A model generated the notes under the pieces. That model was not told where the DNA came from, did no database searches, and saw nothing but the letters and a program-made list of their open reading frames with translations. A program made the translations under genes and the position numbers. From contig JAMQCK010000003.1 of the NCBI GenBank assembly GCA_024196135.1, forward strand, positions 248,001 to 312,000: DNA of 64,000 bases, given 5' to 3'. Shown here piece after piece: positions 33,746 to 45,164 of this stretch. How positions within the stretch are numbered: position 1 is the stretch's first letter; every line of letters begins with the position of its first letter. The DNA is from Pleurotus ostreatus/Saccharomyces cerevisiae fusant. Taxonomy: Eukaryota; Opisthokonta.

Positions 33746-35380
33746 TCAAGCGGACTTCTTGTCCTCAATCACTTCCGCCGGGCCCTGCTGGAAGCGGCCG
33801 GAGGACGTCAAACGGTCGAGCAGAACGTCTCCAAGCGCCGACACAGGCGTCAACACTCCACCCTTCTGCCCGAGCGGCGTGAGCTTGTCGTGGTCCAACA
33901 GAATGGAGAGCGCCGCCTCGGAGACGGTCACTGCGAGGGGTGCGGTCAGTCCATGAAGAATAGCAAACTCCCCCATGACGAGGGAGCATGACGAGGTACG
34001 CACCAGCCGTAAGCAGGTACCCATCGCCCTTGCCCGAGAAGACCGACTTGACGTGCACAGGCGGCTTGTCAGGGAGCGGGTCAGAGGACGCGACGGTGGT
34101 GATCTTGAAGAAGCCTTGCTCCAACGCTCTGAACGATCGTCAGCAGGGAGGAATGGAGGACGGTGATAGCGCCTCACTCTTCCGACGGGCCCTGGCCGGG
34201 CTGGAGGACGTATTTCTGGACGAGAGTGCGAAGCTATCGAAGGAATCAGAGCGAGCCTTGCATGAACGCACGGGCGATACGTACCGGCTTCACCGTGGCG
34301 AGTAATATACTGCCAAAGGCGAGCGAGAAGCTCAGCAACACGCCACGGAACCAGCTCGGCGTCTGCAGGAATTCCGTATACTTGAAGTTCGGCCCGTATG
34401 CAGCGGCGGGGTTCCCTTCCTGCAGCAAACCCCATGTACGCTGCACGATCGGCCGGTTGATGGTCGACATCAAGAACTGGCCACCATAGACTGGGGGATA
34501 GACGTGGGGGAGGCGGTATGAGAGCTGGAAGGACGGGGTAGGACGACCCTTGACTGCGAAACAGTTAGTGCCATGCATATGGGTTGCAAAGGCGGCAGAC
34601 GCACCAGGACTGAGAGCCCAGGCGGCGGAGCTGGCCCTGATCTTCTCCCGCGGTATCTGCATCATCTCGAAGACGGTGGCGATCGTGCCGCCGGACGCGC
34701 CGCTCTTGAGCTTGAAAGCACTTGTCGTGTCGGCCAATGTAGCGTTGGGGACGAAGGACTTGAGCGCCTTGTGCGCTATGTAGGCGCCGTAGTCGGAGGG
34801 AACGGAGTCGAAGCCTGAAGCGGGGATCACGATAGTGCCGTTCTGGCGGGCGCGTTCATGGAACCTATGGCAGTCATTGAGTGAGAGAGGGGGAGTTGTA
34901 GACTGGGGAACGCACTGGTTGATGATGTCGTAGATCCAGTATGCTTCGCCCGTGATGTCGACATAGTGGACGTTGTGCTCAACGCAAGCCCTAATGTCTT
35001 AAGGTCAGCAGGCGGGAAGGGGGGGGAGGAGAGTAGGACGCACCGCACGACAGGCGTCCCCCATCTCACGAACGGTCCAACGGTATTGATGACCACCTTC
35101 GCGTCCTTGACCGCGCGCTCGACGTCGTCCGGCTGCGTTACGTCCACTTGCACTATCGTGACCGCGTCGTCGAGCTTCTCCTGCTCCTTAAGCGCGTCCA
35201 ACTTCGCCTTGGAGCGTCCTGCAATGGCGAGTGAGAAGCTCGTGCGGTGCTGGGGGTGTGCATTGAGGTAGCGTGCGACTAGGCGACCGGTGTAACCTGA
35301 GGGTGCTCGTCAACGCGGGCCCAAGACTCCAATCTTGAGCACATACCGGTCGCACCAAGCACAAGCACATCGTAAGGCAT
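33746..35380 (-). CDS. Saccharopine dehydrogenase-like oxidoreductase
   Basis: The start at 35380 gives MPYDVLVLGATG, the glycine-rich Rossmann motif, interrupted by an intron right after GAT. Later exons read AIAGRSKAKLDALKEQEK, INTVGPFVRWGTPVV, VHYVDITGEAYWIYDIINQ and IVIPASGFDSVPSDYG. The second half has a hydrophobic segment LLSFSLAFGSILLATVKPV and ends with a catalytic-domain remnant GGVLTPVSALGDVLLDRL before the TGA at 33748-33746. This is the SCCPDH/trans-acting enoyl reductase-like group, not true lysine-pathway saccharopine reductase; in other eukaryotes such proteins are found on lipid droplets and mitochondria. The substrate is not predictable. The gene is tail-to-tail with double-BTB copy 4, about 210 bp away. 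Confidence 0.85.
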
Positions 35381-36310
35381 GGCTGGCAGAGATAGGAAGA
35401 TAGCAAGCTGGTAAGAAGCAAGTTATGTCTCAAAATGAACGAAGTCCAGGCGCCCTGGTTGCGTCAACTTCCATGATTTTCTTGCAAATCATCCGGTCAC
35501 TTGCTTGCCGGTCCGCCCGCTGCCAAGGCTCTCTCAGGCCCTCTCCTGTCAGCGAGTTCGCTTCGCAGGAAAAGTTCGATGTATTCACTGAGATCATGGT
35601 CGGGGAGAAGAGACCTTGCCAGAAGCGTTTCGATTCGGCAGCCACACATCATAGCGCCGGTGATCACCGTGCCCCTCGTGTCTCAATCGTTCAAGATAAG
35701 GCCTGTGGGGATGTTGGACTACTCGAAGGGTCAGGCGAAGACGATAAGGTCAGTGGGTATGTTCTCAGGCTAAGGCTTGGCTTATCAGAGAAGGAACAGA
35801 TGGTATCGCAAGACCGCATATCATGTAAATCTGTTGTGTCCGCATTTGGAAGTCTTTGTTCTCGCGCCGATATTCAGAAATCTTCGATCTCCCCGCGGCT
35901 GCAGCGAGCCCTAAAAGGTATTCCCTGCATGCAATAGCATCGCCGAGAGAGAACGGCGTGAGTGAGTCGGTCATAGCAGCAGCCAAAATGCTCACCAAGG
36001 AGGCATGAGGTGATGGACATCGCACCAGACGCGCCATAGGACTTACGACTGAAGCGCTCAACCTTCCGTTGTGCAGACTTCTGGGAATGATCCAAACTAT
36101 CGGAAGTTGTGATTGCAGACAATGTACAACAGCAGCACCATTAGTGGGATAGAGGATAGATAGCAGCAGAGCAGAATCGGTACGTGATGGAAAGCAGACG
36201 GACGACATGGATGAAGTGCAGGTGATGGTACAATGAGAAACGATCCTCGTAAGTCATGGATGGGTTAACGATTAGGGTAGGGAAAGATTAAGAAACAAAA
36301 GTTGCGCTAC
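35381..36310. other. No gene recognised
   Basis: Upstream region of the oxidoreductase and 3' side of the F-box gene. Frames at 35425-35937 (+) and 36208-35765 (-) overlap each other and lack motifs. Confidence 0.4.
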
Positions 36311-36380
36311 CGCACAGAGAAGAAACACGACCGCACAGAGAAGAAACACAATCGCTCAGAAGAAACACAACCGCACAGCG
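36311..36380 (+). repeat. About 21-bp tandem repeat, three copies plus partial
   Basis: Units starting CGCACAGAGAAGAAACACRA; the third is 2 bp shorter. It lies directly beyond the 3' end of the F-box/LRR gene, probably in its 3' UTR. Confidence 0.8.
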
Positions 36381-36391
36381 ATCGCGCAATT

Positions 36392-38683
36392 TTAGCCCTG
36401 GAAGGCAAACGAGACGGCGCCATACATGCCATTCTCCCGCCCCAGCATGCCATAGCCCTGCAGCACCTCCATCTTCCGCGCGTGCCAGCCAACGCCGCTG
36501 CTCACATTCCCGTGCGCGTCCGCCAGCCGCTGCAGCTCCGCCCGCATCGGGTGGCTCTCCTCCAGGTCGCGCACGAGCACGCCGTCGCACCAGCCGCTCG
36601 CGGTGTCGACGTACCACCCGCGCCCGCCCTTGCTCCGGATGATGCGCCACGCACCGGCACCGGCGCCGAGCGCGGTGAGCATCGCGGTCGAGAGCTCGAT
36701 GACGCGCAGGCGGGTGGGTGGCGCCGGTGGGGGCGCGTCTGCGGGCCCGGCGAGGCAGGAGACGAAGGGCGGCGTGCAGAGCGGGCGGATGACGTGCGTG
36801 TGCAGGGCGATGGAGGCGGTGCGGACGGAGCCGCGCGGTGCGCTGGGGCGGAGGGCGTAGACGAGCTCGGGCGAGGTCCCGACGAGGGTGAGCACCTCGA
36901 CGTTCGGGGCCTTGTTGGCGAGGAAGTCGGAGATGCTGGGCAGGGGGAGCTCGGACAGGTGGGAGAAGCCGAGCGAGCGCAGCTTGGGCTGCGGTCGGAG
37001 AGCCTCCAGGTGCTCGGCGGTCATGGGCGTGCTAGAGACGTCTAGGTAGGCGAGCTCGCCACGAGTCATGCAGGGAGCCTGGGTGACGAGACGCATCATG
37101 TCGTCCTCGGAGAGGGGTGAGATGAATGTGGCGTCGCCATAGAGGTTAAGCTCAGTGAGCTCGCTGGTGACGGGAGAGTTGATGAGGAAGTCCGTGATGC
37201 TCTCGCCGGTGAGTCTGACGCAGCGCGCGAGGGCGAGTGACCTCAAGCGAACGGTCGTCGAGCGGCCGAGCTCGTACAGCAGCTCCGGGTCTACCCGCGT
37301 CGCGGAGAGGTCGAGATGAGTCAAGGACGGGCAGGCCATGACAAAGAGTCGTAGAGTCCGGGAGGAAAGAGGCTTGATAGCGCGCATGTTGAGCCGTCGC
37401 AAACCCGGTAGAGTCAGAGGGTCCTCAGATGAACCGCGCCGCGACTGGGGGTCATCCCCATTGTCGTCGTCGTCCGTAGCCATGTTGCGCTCGACAAACT
37501 CGGTCAGGGCGTTGATGAAGACCGCGCTCACGCAGCCCGTGAAGTCGATCGCCTGGAGCTCACGACACTCCCGCCTGCGCTCGCGGTCGTCCTCCTCCGT
37601 GTCGTTCGGGTCCGCGATCGCCAAGGCGCGTCCACGCATCGGCCGACCACGCCCCTGCGACGCTGCACCGCGCAGGAAGAGCTCGTTGAGAACCCTGCCT
37701 GTCAGCGCACCATCCATGTACTCCGTCGCGCCAAAGGTCATCAGGTTCGGCATTTCCTGTCGACACGTCATTATTGCGCGCGGCGTCCGCCGAGGCCAAG
37801 ACGCACCTTCAAAATTGCCTCCACGCGATCGCCCGTGACGAAGCGGCTGTTGACGCCCTCGCTCACTGATCGGCGCAGCCCGATGGTCCGGAAATGGTTG
37901 AAGTCGAGATGGTGCACGAACCTTCCGGGACGCGGATCGTCAGGGGTTGGGACTACGACGGGACGGGTTAGTCGGTGGAGAGCTGTCGGGCGGAGTGATC
38001 ACTCACTATAGACGTTGGGCTCTCGGCGCTCGAAGACGTCTCTGATGGCGTCACTAATGGACTGGATGAGCTGCCACCGAGCGGGGCTCTTGCTCTTGGG
38101 GCGTATGCGTCGCGGGCTAGGCTCCCGGGAGATGGCAGGCGAGAGGAGCTCTGGGGGTATGGATTCGTCAGGCCCGTCGAGGGTTTGGAGAATGCTCTGC
38201 TGAAGCTTGAGCCGTGCGTCGTCATCGAGGGGAACTCCGGGGTGCGCAGAGGCGAGTGCGACGCGTGCCGCAGCTTGCAGGGTGTGGTCCATAACCATGT
38301 CGACCGTCTCTTCTTCGTAGTCCCACGCAATCTGCTCGACGAGGGAGAGCCAGCTGCGCGGCATCCGCACCTCGACTATGTGGCGTGAGCGATCGTTCCA
38401 CAAACAAAGGATCGGGGGACTCACGTTTGTGGTATAGCCATGGCCGTGCGGCAGCGTACCATGCGCGGTTCACGAGGCAGAGGCTGGCAAGTGTCCGGCG
38501 GGAGTCGGGCTCGGACCAGTACGCGGAGGGGTGGGAGGAGGGGAGAGCCTTGGGCGCAAATTGACAGTCCGTCTGCAGTAAAGGGTCGAGCGAGCACTCC
38601 CAGGGGGGAAGACAGGCGGCGTAGACGTAGGCGCTGATTGCAAAGAGGAGCTCGACGGGGTATTCCTTTGCGTCGAGAGACAT
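36392..38683 (-). CDS. F-box/LRR-type protein
   Basis: The ATG at 38683 (MSLDAKEYPVELLFAISAYV) opens an F-box-like segment with LASLCLVNRAWYAAARPWLY, the usual end of fungal F-box motifs. Three short introns follow (after WLYHK, after NVY, after VEAILK). The large last exon has leucine-rich-repeat-like strings: LPGLRRLNMRAIKPLSSRTL, CPSLTHLDLSATRVDPELLY, LRSLALARCVRLTGESITDF and ELTELNLYGDATFISPLSED. It ends GAVSFAFQG at 36392. The expected role is substrate recognition in an SCF ubiquitin ligase; target unknown. An Arg/Glu-rich insert (DDRERRRECREL) and an Asp-rich stretch separate the F-box and repeat regions. Total length is about 700 residues. A TATA box lies about 55 bp upstream. Confidence 0.82.
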
Positions 38684-38737
38684 ATTGGTAAGAGGCAAGA
38701 CGCGATGAGGGCGAATGCAGAGTCATAGCATTCGGCC

Positions 38738-38745
38738 CTTATATA
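38738..38745 (-). promoter_or_regulatory. TATA box of F-box gene
   Basis: TATATAAG on the minus strand, about 55-62 bp upstream of the start at 38683. Confidence 0.55.
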
Positions 38746-40516
38746 TGCCTTCCGGCCACTGCACGTGGGGACGGCGAACACTCCTTCCAAATCAGGAGGC
38801 GGCACTTGTATTATGTCGTGATCGATCGTCGCGTGCTTTCCCCGCACCCCAGCCTTGCCCTTCTCCTCGTCCCTGCCCCAAGGTCGCGCCGGCTCTTGGC
38901 TTCTGCAGGGGCGAAAGTCGTTGGCGAGCAAGCCTACAATATTGGTCAACATTTTATCAACATTTTACCCAATTTTGACGCCGCGCAGATGCTCACAATG
39001 CATGTTGCACGCCCGATCCAGGTTTCAGTGTTCTTGCAGGAGACACGGGTTAGCTCCCGTGACAAGGTTGTTAGGGCCTTCATGCGTCCCCCGACCGTCT
39101 TGCTTTCCCGAGGCGAGAATGAGAGCAGATGACCTCTTCGACGCCTCCGACCGACACGTAAAATCCAGCAGAACGTGCATGCGCCGCGTCGGGGCAGGCG
39201 GGCACTCATTCCATCAATCAGGCCACCGCGCAATTCCGCGAAGTCACCTTGTAGCTAAGTCGGGGTGCGCTAAGTCTGGCGTCGAAGACCGCGGTCGGGG
39301 CGTCGACGCACTGCGCAGGAAGAACAGCATCACGTCGAAGGCCGCTTGCTACATTTCGCACGCCAGTTCAGTCGTGAATTGAGGCCACAGATGGCGTAGC
39401 CTCCGGCCTAAGATGAATGGGTCGTGCGTAGGTCGTCATGCTTGCGCAAAAGCGGACGTCCCGGGAGCCATGTAGCACGCAAGAGACATAAGCGTCCAGG
39501 TTCGTGGCGGTGGGAGTCAAAGGACGTAAAGTGATGGGTGCTAGCCTCGTGGCCAAAAGGAAGGGCAGAATGCGGTTAACGCCGACAGTGCGGGGTAATG
39601 GACCTACAACTGCTAAGGTGCTGGGCGTCGGAGAGACGTACAATGCGGGACGCCGATGAATCGTCACATAAACATTGCGGGCGAACTCCGAGCCTCACGA
39701 AGAACTTGTAGGAGACCATAGACAGCGTACGACTGAAGCAGCGCATCCAGATTCGCGGACAAGCAACCGAGCGACAAAGACCTGTACAGAAATACCGACG
39801 TCCCGACAGAACGTGCGTAAGCAGTACAGGCTCACGGCGAACAGGTCCACGAAGCAGGTTCGGGAAGTTGCAAGCTTGTTCCTAACCCATAAATTACACT
39901 ATACAGTCCCCTTGAATTGCCCGCATGTGGCTTGCGCGCCGGCCAGTCAAAAGTCAAGTGACCGCATTTCTGCTCGACGCGCTCGCCCTGCCCAGTTACT
40001 GGACCTCACATGAGCTCGGGTGGCATGCCTAAAACGCCTCCAACATGTGGAGATCTGGCAACGGACGCGGTGGCAAGCTTTGGGGGAGATCAGCGAGGGG
40101 GGAGGGGCCGGTATGAAGCTGTTTGGGGAAGTAATGACATACGAGGGACGGCGTAGCTAGTGACCGGATCCGAGCCGCTTAACTTATGAATTGTTTGTCA
40201 AACAAGACGTACGCAGTCATATAAGGCGTACGCCGACATTCGAGAGAAAGGTATCATCTGAAAGGTCATTCGACTAGCAGAGAATATGTGCTGTCGCAAA
40301 GCGAGCCGTCCATGCGGAGGATTAGAAACTAGGCGAAGATGTAGGTCACGAGAGCCACAGCGAGCTGAAGAATTGCGCGACGGCGAGTAAGGACGTTGCG
40401 CCCGCCGTCAAGGGCCACACGTCAATTCTCCCGCAAAGGAAGAAAGGCGGAGGTCCGTTGGAGCGTCGTCGAAATTCAGCTGGATGGTACGCTATTCGGG
40501 GGAGGAAGACGCGCGG
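38746..40516. other. No gene recognised
   Basis: About 1.8 kb with short, motif-free frames on both strands. It borders a minisatellite cluster on the right. Confidence 0.45.
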
Positions 40517-40655
40517 TCGAAGAGCTGGGACGTACAAGCCATCGAAGACCTGGAGCGTACAAGCCATCGAAGAGCTGGGGCGTACAAAGCCATCGAAGAG
40601 CTGGAGCGTGCAAGGCCATCGAAGATGAGCTCACAAAGCCATCGAAGAGCATCGA
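40517..40655 (+). repeat. Minisatellite 1, about 25-bp unit, five copies
   Basis: Units start TCGAAGAGCTGG and continue with CGTACAAGCCA, with lengths of 23-26 bp. Confidence 0.82.
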
Positions 40656-40719
40656 TATCGATGCCCCAGTCCCCACCGAGCAGTCGCCGTTACTGTCCTC
40701 ACCGCGCAGTCGCGGCATT

Positions 40720-40836
40720 GCGTTGGCTACGAAATAGGCCGCGTTGGCCACGAATGGGCTGCGTTGGGCACGAATTAGGCTGCGTTGACCGCGAATCAGG
40801 CTGCGTCGGCCACGAATGGGCTGCGTTTGCCGGCGG
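40720..40836 (+). repeat. Minisatellite 2, 20-21-bp unit, about 5.5 copies
   Basis: Units GCGTTGGCCACGAATGGGCT and variants. Unrelated to minisatellite 1. Confidence 0.82.
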
Positions 40837-40880
40837 GCATGGCACCGTACTGGTACCGCACGAGTATCCTTCGCGAAGGT

Positions 40881-40988
40881 GAAGTCAGAAGTATGTGCGG
40901 GAGCGTGGAAGCCAAGAAGTATGTGCGGGAGCGGCAAGGCCAGACGTGCGTTCGGAAGCGGGTAAGTCAGACGTGCGTTCGTGAGCGC
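40881..40988 (+). repeat. Minisatellite 3, about 27-bp unit, four copies
   Basis: Units beginning GAAGTCAGAAGTATGTGCGG or GTAAGTCAGACGTGCGTTCG. Two subtypes occur in pairs. Confidence 0.75.
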
Positions 40989-41807
40989 GCCGCGGCGTCC
41001 AGGTGGGCGGCAGGCTCGCCATTGTTGACGACATCATAGCACTGGCTGATGCGGTCGCGCACGCGCTGGCCGAAATGAGGACAAGGTCTTCCCGGGCGGG
41101 CCTTTGGACGGAGAAAACGAGAATAGAGCTGCCGTGAGGGCGGGCTAAAACGAGGTCAGCTATAGGTGGTCGACAATGAAGAAGGAAGAGCAAACGTCTC
41201 CCAGACCATTCGAGAGCTGCCCCTCATGGATGGGCTTTCAGACGGGAAAAAAGAACTCTGGAGGGTATTGAGCCAGCGGAGGTGAGAGCAAAGTCGCAGA
41301 GGAGGAAGTTGAGAGAGCGTATTTTTGGAGTGCTGCCGTACCTTGTGCTGTTTCCGTACAGACCGCGGTAGAGTTCTTGCTTGGCCGTGAATTGGGAGGA
41401 GGGTGAGATGAAGATATATCCTCGGAGCAGACATGGGGAGAGCATGTCGAGTGCAGAAATAGAGAGGGTAAAGATAGGGACGTACCTGGGTTCAGTTCAT
41501 GCTGGCCAAGTTGGTAGACGAAGAGAAGGTCGAGCACACGGCAGCGGTGGACGACGATTTGCCGCCCACTTAAGCGTGCGAACGTCCTTTGATTTGGACT
41601 TGGAAGAACTGAATATTCTGTTCCTATCCCAGATCTTGCATCGTGCACGCAGAGGTTATGGTCCACCTACTAGTACAGCCATGACGGGAGGAAGGAAGAG
41701 ATGAGATCACGTGCGCAGGGTGTTTGTCTTTGTTATGTCTTACCGTGACCAATCGGATCGCACGGAATTCGGTGACGAGCTGCAATACTTGCTCGCTGTC
41801 AACGACG
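40989..41807. other. No gene clearly recognised
   Basis: On the minus strand two frames look mildly protein-like: FTAKQELYRGLYGNSTR near 41394-41340, and VRDRISQCYDVVNNGEPAAH near 41065-41005. They could be exons of a small mitochondrial LYR-type protein, but I could not join them with confidence. The right end is the promoter of the complex I gene. Confidence 0.35.
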
Positions 41808-43749
41808 ATGAGCGCTGTGCTGAAAGCCGCGCGGCGGTCGACTTGTACGTTCCCGCCCTTACTTAAATCACCCTGAGGTTGTTCATCTGTGTTTCCCAGC
41901 GGTCGCGCGCCCCGCGAAGTTGCGAGCAAGCCGCGGTCTCGCAACCGCTACCGACATTCCAGTCAGGAGATACGGGGGCCTGAAGGACCAGGACCGCATC
42001 TTCACCAACGCATACTGCAGGCATGATCACGGGCTGAAGGGCGCGAAGGTGCGTGCTGCGATAGCTTGAGCCGGCGAGGTATTGACCTCCCCCCTAGTCG
42101 CGCGGAGACTGGCATCGCACGAAGGATATCATCCTGAAGGGCGACTCCTGGATTATTCAAACCATCAAGGACTCCGGTCTACGAGGCCGCGGCGGCGCTG
42201 GTTTCCCCAGTGGTCTCAAGTGGAGCTTCATGAACAAGCCTGGCTGGGAGAAGGATCCCAGGTGCGTTTGCCCTATTCATGCCAGCCAGTTGCCGAAGAC
42301 TGGACTCCCCTGCTCTTTCGTCCCTTCGCCCCCTCCGCTCGATACAACGCCCTTCCCATCCCGCCGAGTGTTGGCGAGGGCGTGTATTGTCGTCCTTCAT
42401 GCGCCCTTCACAATGTTTTCGCTGGGGTGTCTGTCGTCTCGCAACCGGGTGGTAAAGGGGCTTTCCGCTCAACTGACACGTCCTCAGACCACGCTATCTT
42501 GTTGTCAACGCGGATGAGGGCGAGCCGGGAACGTGCAAGGATCGCGAGATTCTCCGCGGCGACCCGCACAAGCTCATCGAGGGCTGCCTAGTCGCCGGCC
42601 GCGCGATGAACGCCACCGCCGCCTACATCTACATCCGTGGCGAGTTCTTCCAGGAGGCGTCCCATGTGCAGCAAGCTATCAACGAGGCATACGCGGCCGG
42701 TCTCATTGGCAAGGACGCATGCGGCTCCGGCTACTCGTTTGACGTTTACTTGCACCGCGGAGCTGGTGCTTACATTTGCGGTGAGGAGACCGCGCTCATT
42801 GAGTCGCTGGAGGGGAAGCAGGGCAAGCCCCGCTTGAAGCCGCCCTTCCCGGCTGATGTCGGTCTTTTCGGTTGCCCGACTACTGTCGCGAACGTTGAGA
42901 CTGTCGCTGTTGCCCCTACGATCTGCCGCCGTGGTGGTTCGTGGTTCGCAAGCTTTGGGCGTGAGCGCAACCAGGGTACCAAGCTCTTCTGTATCAGCGG
43001 ACACGTCAACAACCCGTGCGTCGTTGAGGAGGAAATGAGTATCCCGCTCAAGGATCTCATTGAGAAGCATTGCGGTGGTGTCATTGGCGGCTGGGACAAC
43101 CTGCTCGGTATCGTGCCGGGTGGTTCGTCCGTTCCTATCTTGCCCATTGACAAGTGCTCCGAAGTGCTGTGAGTGTCTTCATCTCCGGTCCAGGATCTTG
43201 AGCTCAATGACGTTCAGCATGGACTACGACTCCCTGAAGGATGCGCAGTCCGGTCTCGGCACGGGTGCCGTCATCGTCATGGACAAGAGCACCGACGTCG
43301 TCTCCGCCATCGCCCGCTTCGCGTCATTCTACAAGCACGAGTCTTGCGGTCAGTGCACGCCCTGCCGTGAGGGCACCACCTGGATGATGAACATGATGAA
43401 CCGCATGGTCGAGGGCCGCGGTCACGTCCGCGAGATTGACATGTTGCTCGAGATCTCGTACGTCTTTCCTCCCTTTTCCCTCCCCCTGACGCACCTTACT
43501 CACAACTCCCCCAGTAAGCAGATCGAGGGCCGCACCATCTGTGCGCTCGGCGACGCCGCTGCCTGGCCCATCCAGGGCCTCATGCGCCACTTCCGCCCCG
43601 AGGTCGAGAAGCGCATTGAGGAATTCCGCCGCGCGAACGGCACTGTTGCCTTCGGTGGTCGTCTGGCGAGCGAGATTGACGACACGTTGGCGGTCCCGGA
43701 TAACCTTGGTGCCCGTTTGCCGCCTTTGGAGCAGCCAATGTCCTCGTAG
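41808..43749 (+). CDS. NDUFV1: NADH:ubiquinone oxidoreductase 51-kDa flavoprotein subunit (mitochondrial complex I)
   Basis: Binds FMN, NADH and one 4Fe-4S cluster at the electron entry point of complex I in the matrix arm. Exon 1 (41808-41844) and the start of exon 2 encode an Arg/Ala/Ser-rich mitochondrial presequence ([11 protein letters not shown] ... [11 protein letters not shown]). The FMN motif [19 protein letters not shown], the NADH-binding stretch [17 protein letters not shown], and [14 protein letters not shown] are present. The cluster ligands are [12 protein letters not shown] and the distal Cys in GRTICALGD. The stop is at 43747-43749 after EQPMSS. There are six short introns. 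The sequence follows the family along its whole length with no missing cofactor residue. Gene name by mammalian nomenclature (nuo-51 in Neurospora). Confidence 0.95.
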
Positions 43750-44204
43750 GCTAGTTGTGCGTAGGTCGTTATGTACAATGGTCACTATCCTTAATTCTCT
43801 CGCTTGACATCGATGGACCGAGCTCTGCCCCTTCGCAAAGCACCAAATCTACGTAGGTGTCGCTCATCTTCCCCGTCGAGGGCGTAACTTTGAGTGATTG
43901 GCTGGTCAACCGTGAGCATGTAGGGTAGAGTCGACATTTTGTGGCCCAAAATGGTGCTTTATGGCCACGCACGTGTTCACTGTACAAGAAGACTGGAATG
44001 AGCCATTTAAGTCTTCCTTTTAGGGTACGAGATGAAGTTGGTAAAATTTGGTCATAACGAGCAACGCACATATACGTGAGGATAGTATGTCTACCCAGCG
44101 CGTGTACGACAAAGAAGTAAAAGAGTGAAGGCAACCTGTCCTTTTGCGCTCGACCTCACCACGTCGACAGACGCGGGATGATACGGAGCCCAAAGAGAAA
44201 GGTA
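43750..44204. other. 3' flanks of complex I gene and U2 RNA
   Basis: Convergent 3' regions. No further feature seen. Confidence 0.5.
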
Positions 44205-44398
44205 GGAATATTCCCCGACGACACAAGCCTATACTGCAGCGGCAAGGTCATCGCGTCTCCGGGTTGCAAGCAGAGCCCAGGGAGCAGGGGCGACAAAAAT
44301 TGGATAACCATAACACGAAGCAGTGCTTCGGTAAAAGTGGTTAAACTTTTAAGAACAGATACTACACTTGATCTAAGCCAAAAGGCCAGAGTGGTGAG
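44205..44398 (-). ncRNA. U2 spliceosomal snRNA
   Basis: Read on the minus strand, the 5' part is GGCCTTTTGGCTTAGATCAA followed by GTGTAGTATCTGTTCTT, the near-invariant U2 segment containing the GUAGUA that pairs with intron branch points. Stem-loop IIa (AAAAGTTTAACCACTTTT), an Sm site (AATTTTTG), a stem III (GCCCCTGCTCCCTGGGC) and a stem IV with UGCAGUA-type loop (GCCGCTGCAGTATAGGC) follow in order. Both ends are estimated by comparison with other U2 RNAs and may be off by several bases. A TATA element lies about 25 bp upstream. Confidence 0.93.
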
Positions 44399-44422
44399 GA
44401 ATGGGGGTGTTGAGGGACAGGC

Positions 44423-44428
44423 TATATA
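44423..44428 (-). promoter_or_regulatory. TATA element of U2 gene
   Basis: TATATA, about 25-30 bp upstream of the estimated RNA 5' end. Confidence 0.6.
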
Positions 44429-44828
44429 GGGCACGGGCGACGCACAGACCACCGGGGGATGTGGGTGTAGATGGGTCCATAGAGGAGCTCACAGTTGGCG
44501 ACGCATTCTTGGCGCCTCAGATGCTCTGCACTAGTAAAGGTAGCTATGGAGCCTGAATTAAGAGCAAGAAGCAAAGGCCGAGCGTCAACGCGGCTTGAAT
44601 CATCGACCTCAACAGGTCACTGTAGAATCACGCTGTTTCCACGTGATGTCGATGTTGAAGTGCCTACATTGGCGGCAATGGCCGAAAACCCAGCGCAAAG
44701 AGGAATACAGAACTCGCGTTGATGTTATATAGTTGAATAAGTAGCCGTTAGAGGGCCGTTGATAATATATTGGATGCAAAGGTAAAGGAATGGTCGCAAA
44801 CTCATGAAGTCGTTCTCGCCCCGGCTGC
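44429..44828. other. No gene recognised
   Basis: U2 upstream region and 3' flank of the BRI3-like gene. Confidence 0.45.
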
Positions 44829-45164
44829 CTACTCGATCTTGACATTGCAGCGCACGCAGCGCTTTTCCCTGTCCCGGCTGAGAAACGGTCAGTATTCATT
44901 CCGGGAACGCGCGTCTGAGACATACAAGAGGCAAATCAAGCCCATAGGGAAACAGACAATGGCCATGACGATGCCGCACGTTCCGTACTGCTTCTTCACG
45001 TCGTGCGACCCCTGCGCGCACTTGGCAAGCACTGTAGAAGGAGATCAGCATGATGAAATACTACAGAAACTTGTGCCAACGAAGGACGTACGTTCGGCCT
45101 GGTACTGCTCGCCCACTTGCGCGACAGACATCGGCTGCTGAGGGGGGTACTCCGCCTTGGACAT
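44829..45164 (-). CDS. Small BRI3-like membrane protein
   Basis: Three exons give a 75-residue protein: MSKAEYPPQQPMSVAQVGEQ at the N-terminus; then CAQGSHDVKKQYGTCGIVMA and a hydrophobic segment VMAIVCFPMGLICLF; then a positively charged Cys pair RDREKRCVRCNVKIE before the TAG at 44831-44829. The order Cys, hydrophobic span with FP-x-GL-x-C, and terminal CVRC matches brain protein I3 (BRI3)-type peptides found across eukaryotes, which sit in late endosomal or lysosomal membranes. Introns are 64 and 48 bp, phase 1 and phase 2. The short exons could easily be missed by automated annotation. Function is unknown beyond family location. Confidence 0.75.

Noticed and set aside
40476..40937. 153-codon minus-strand frame
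   Set aside because: Entirely built from minisatellites 1 and 2.
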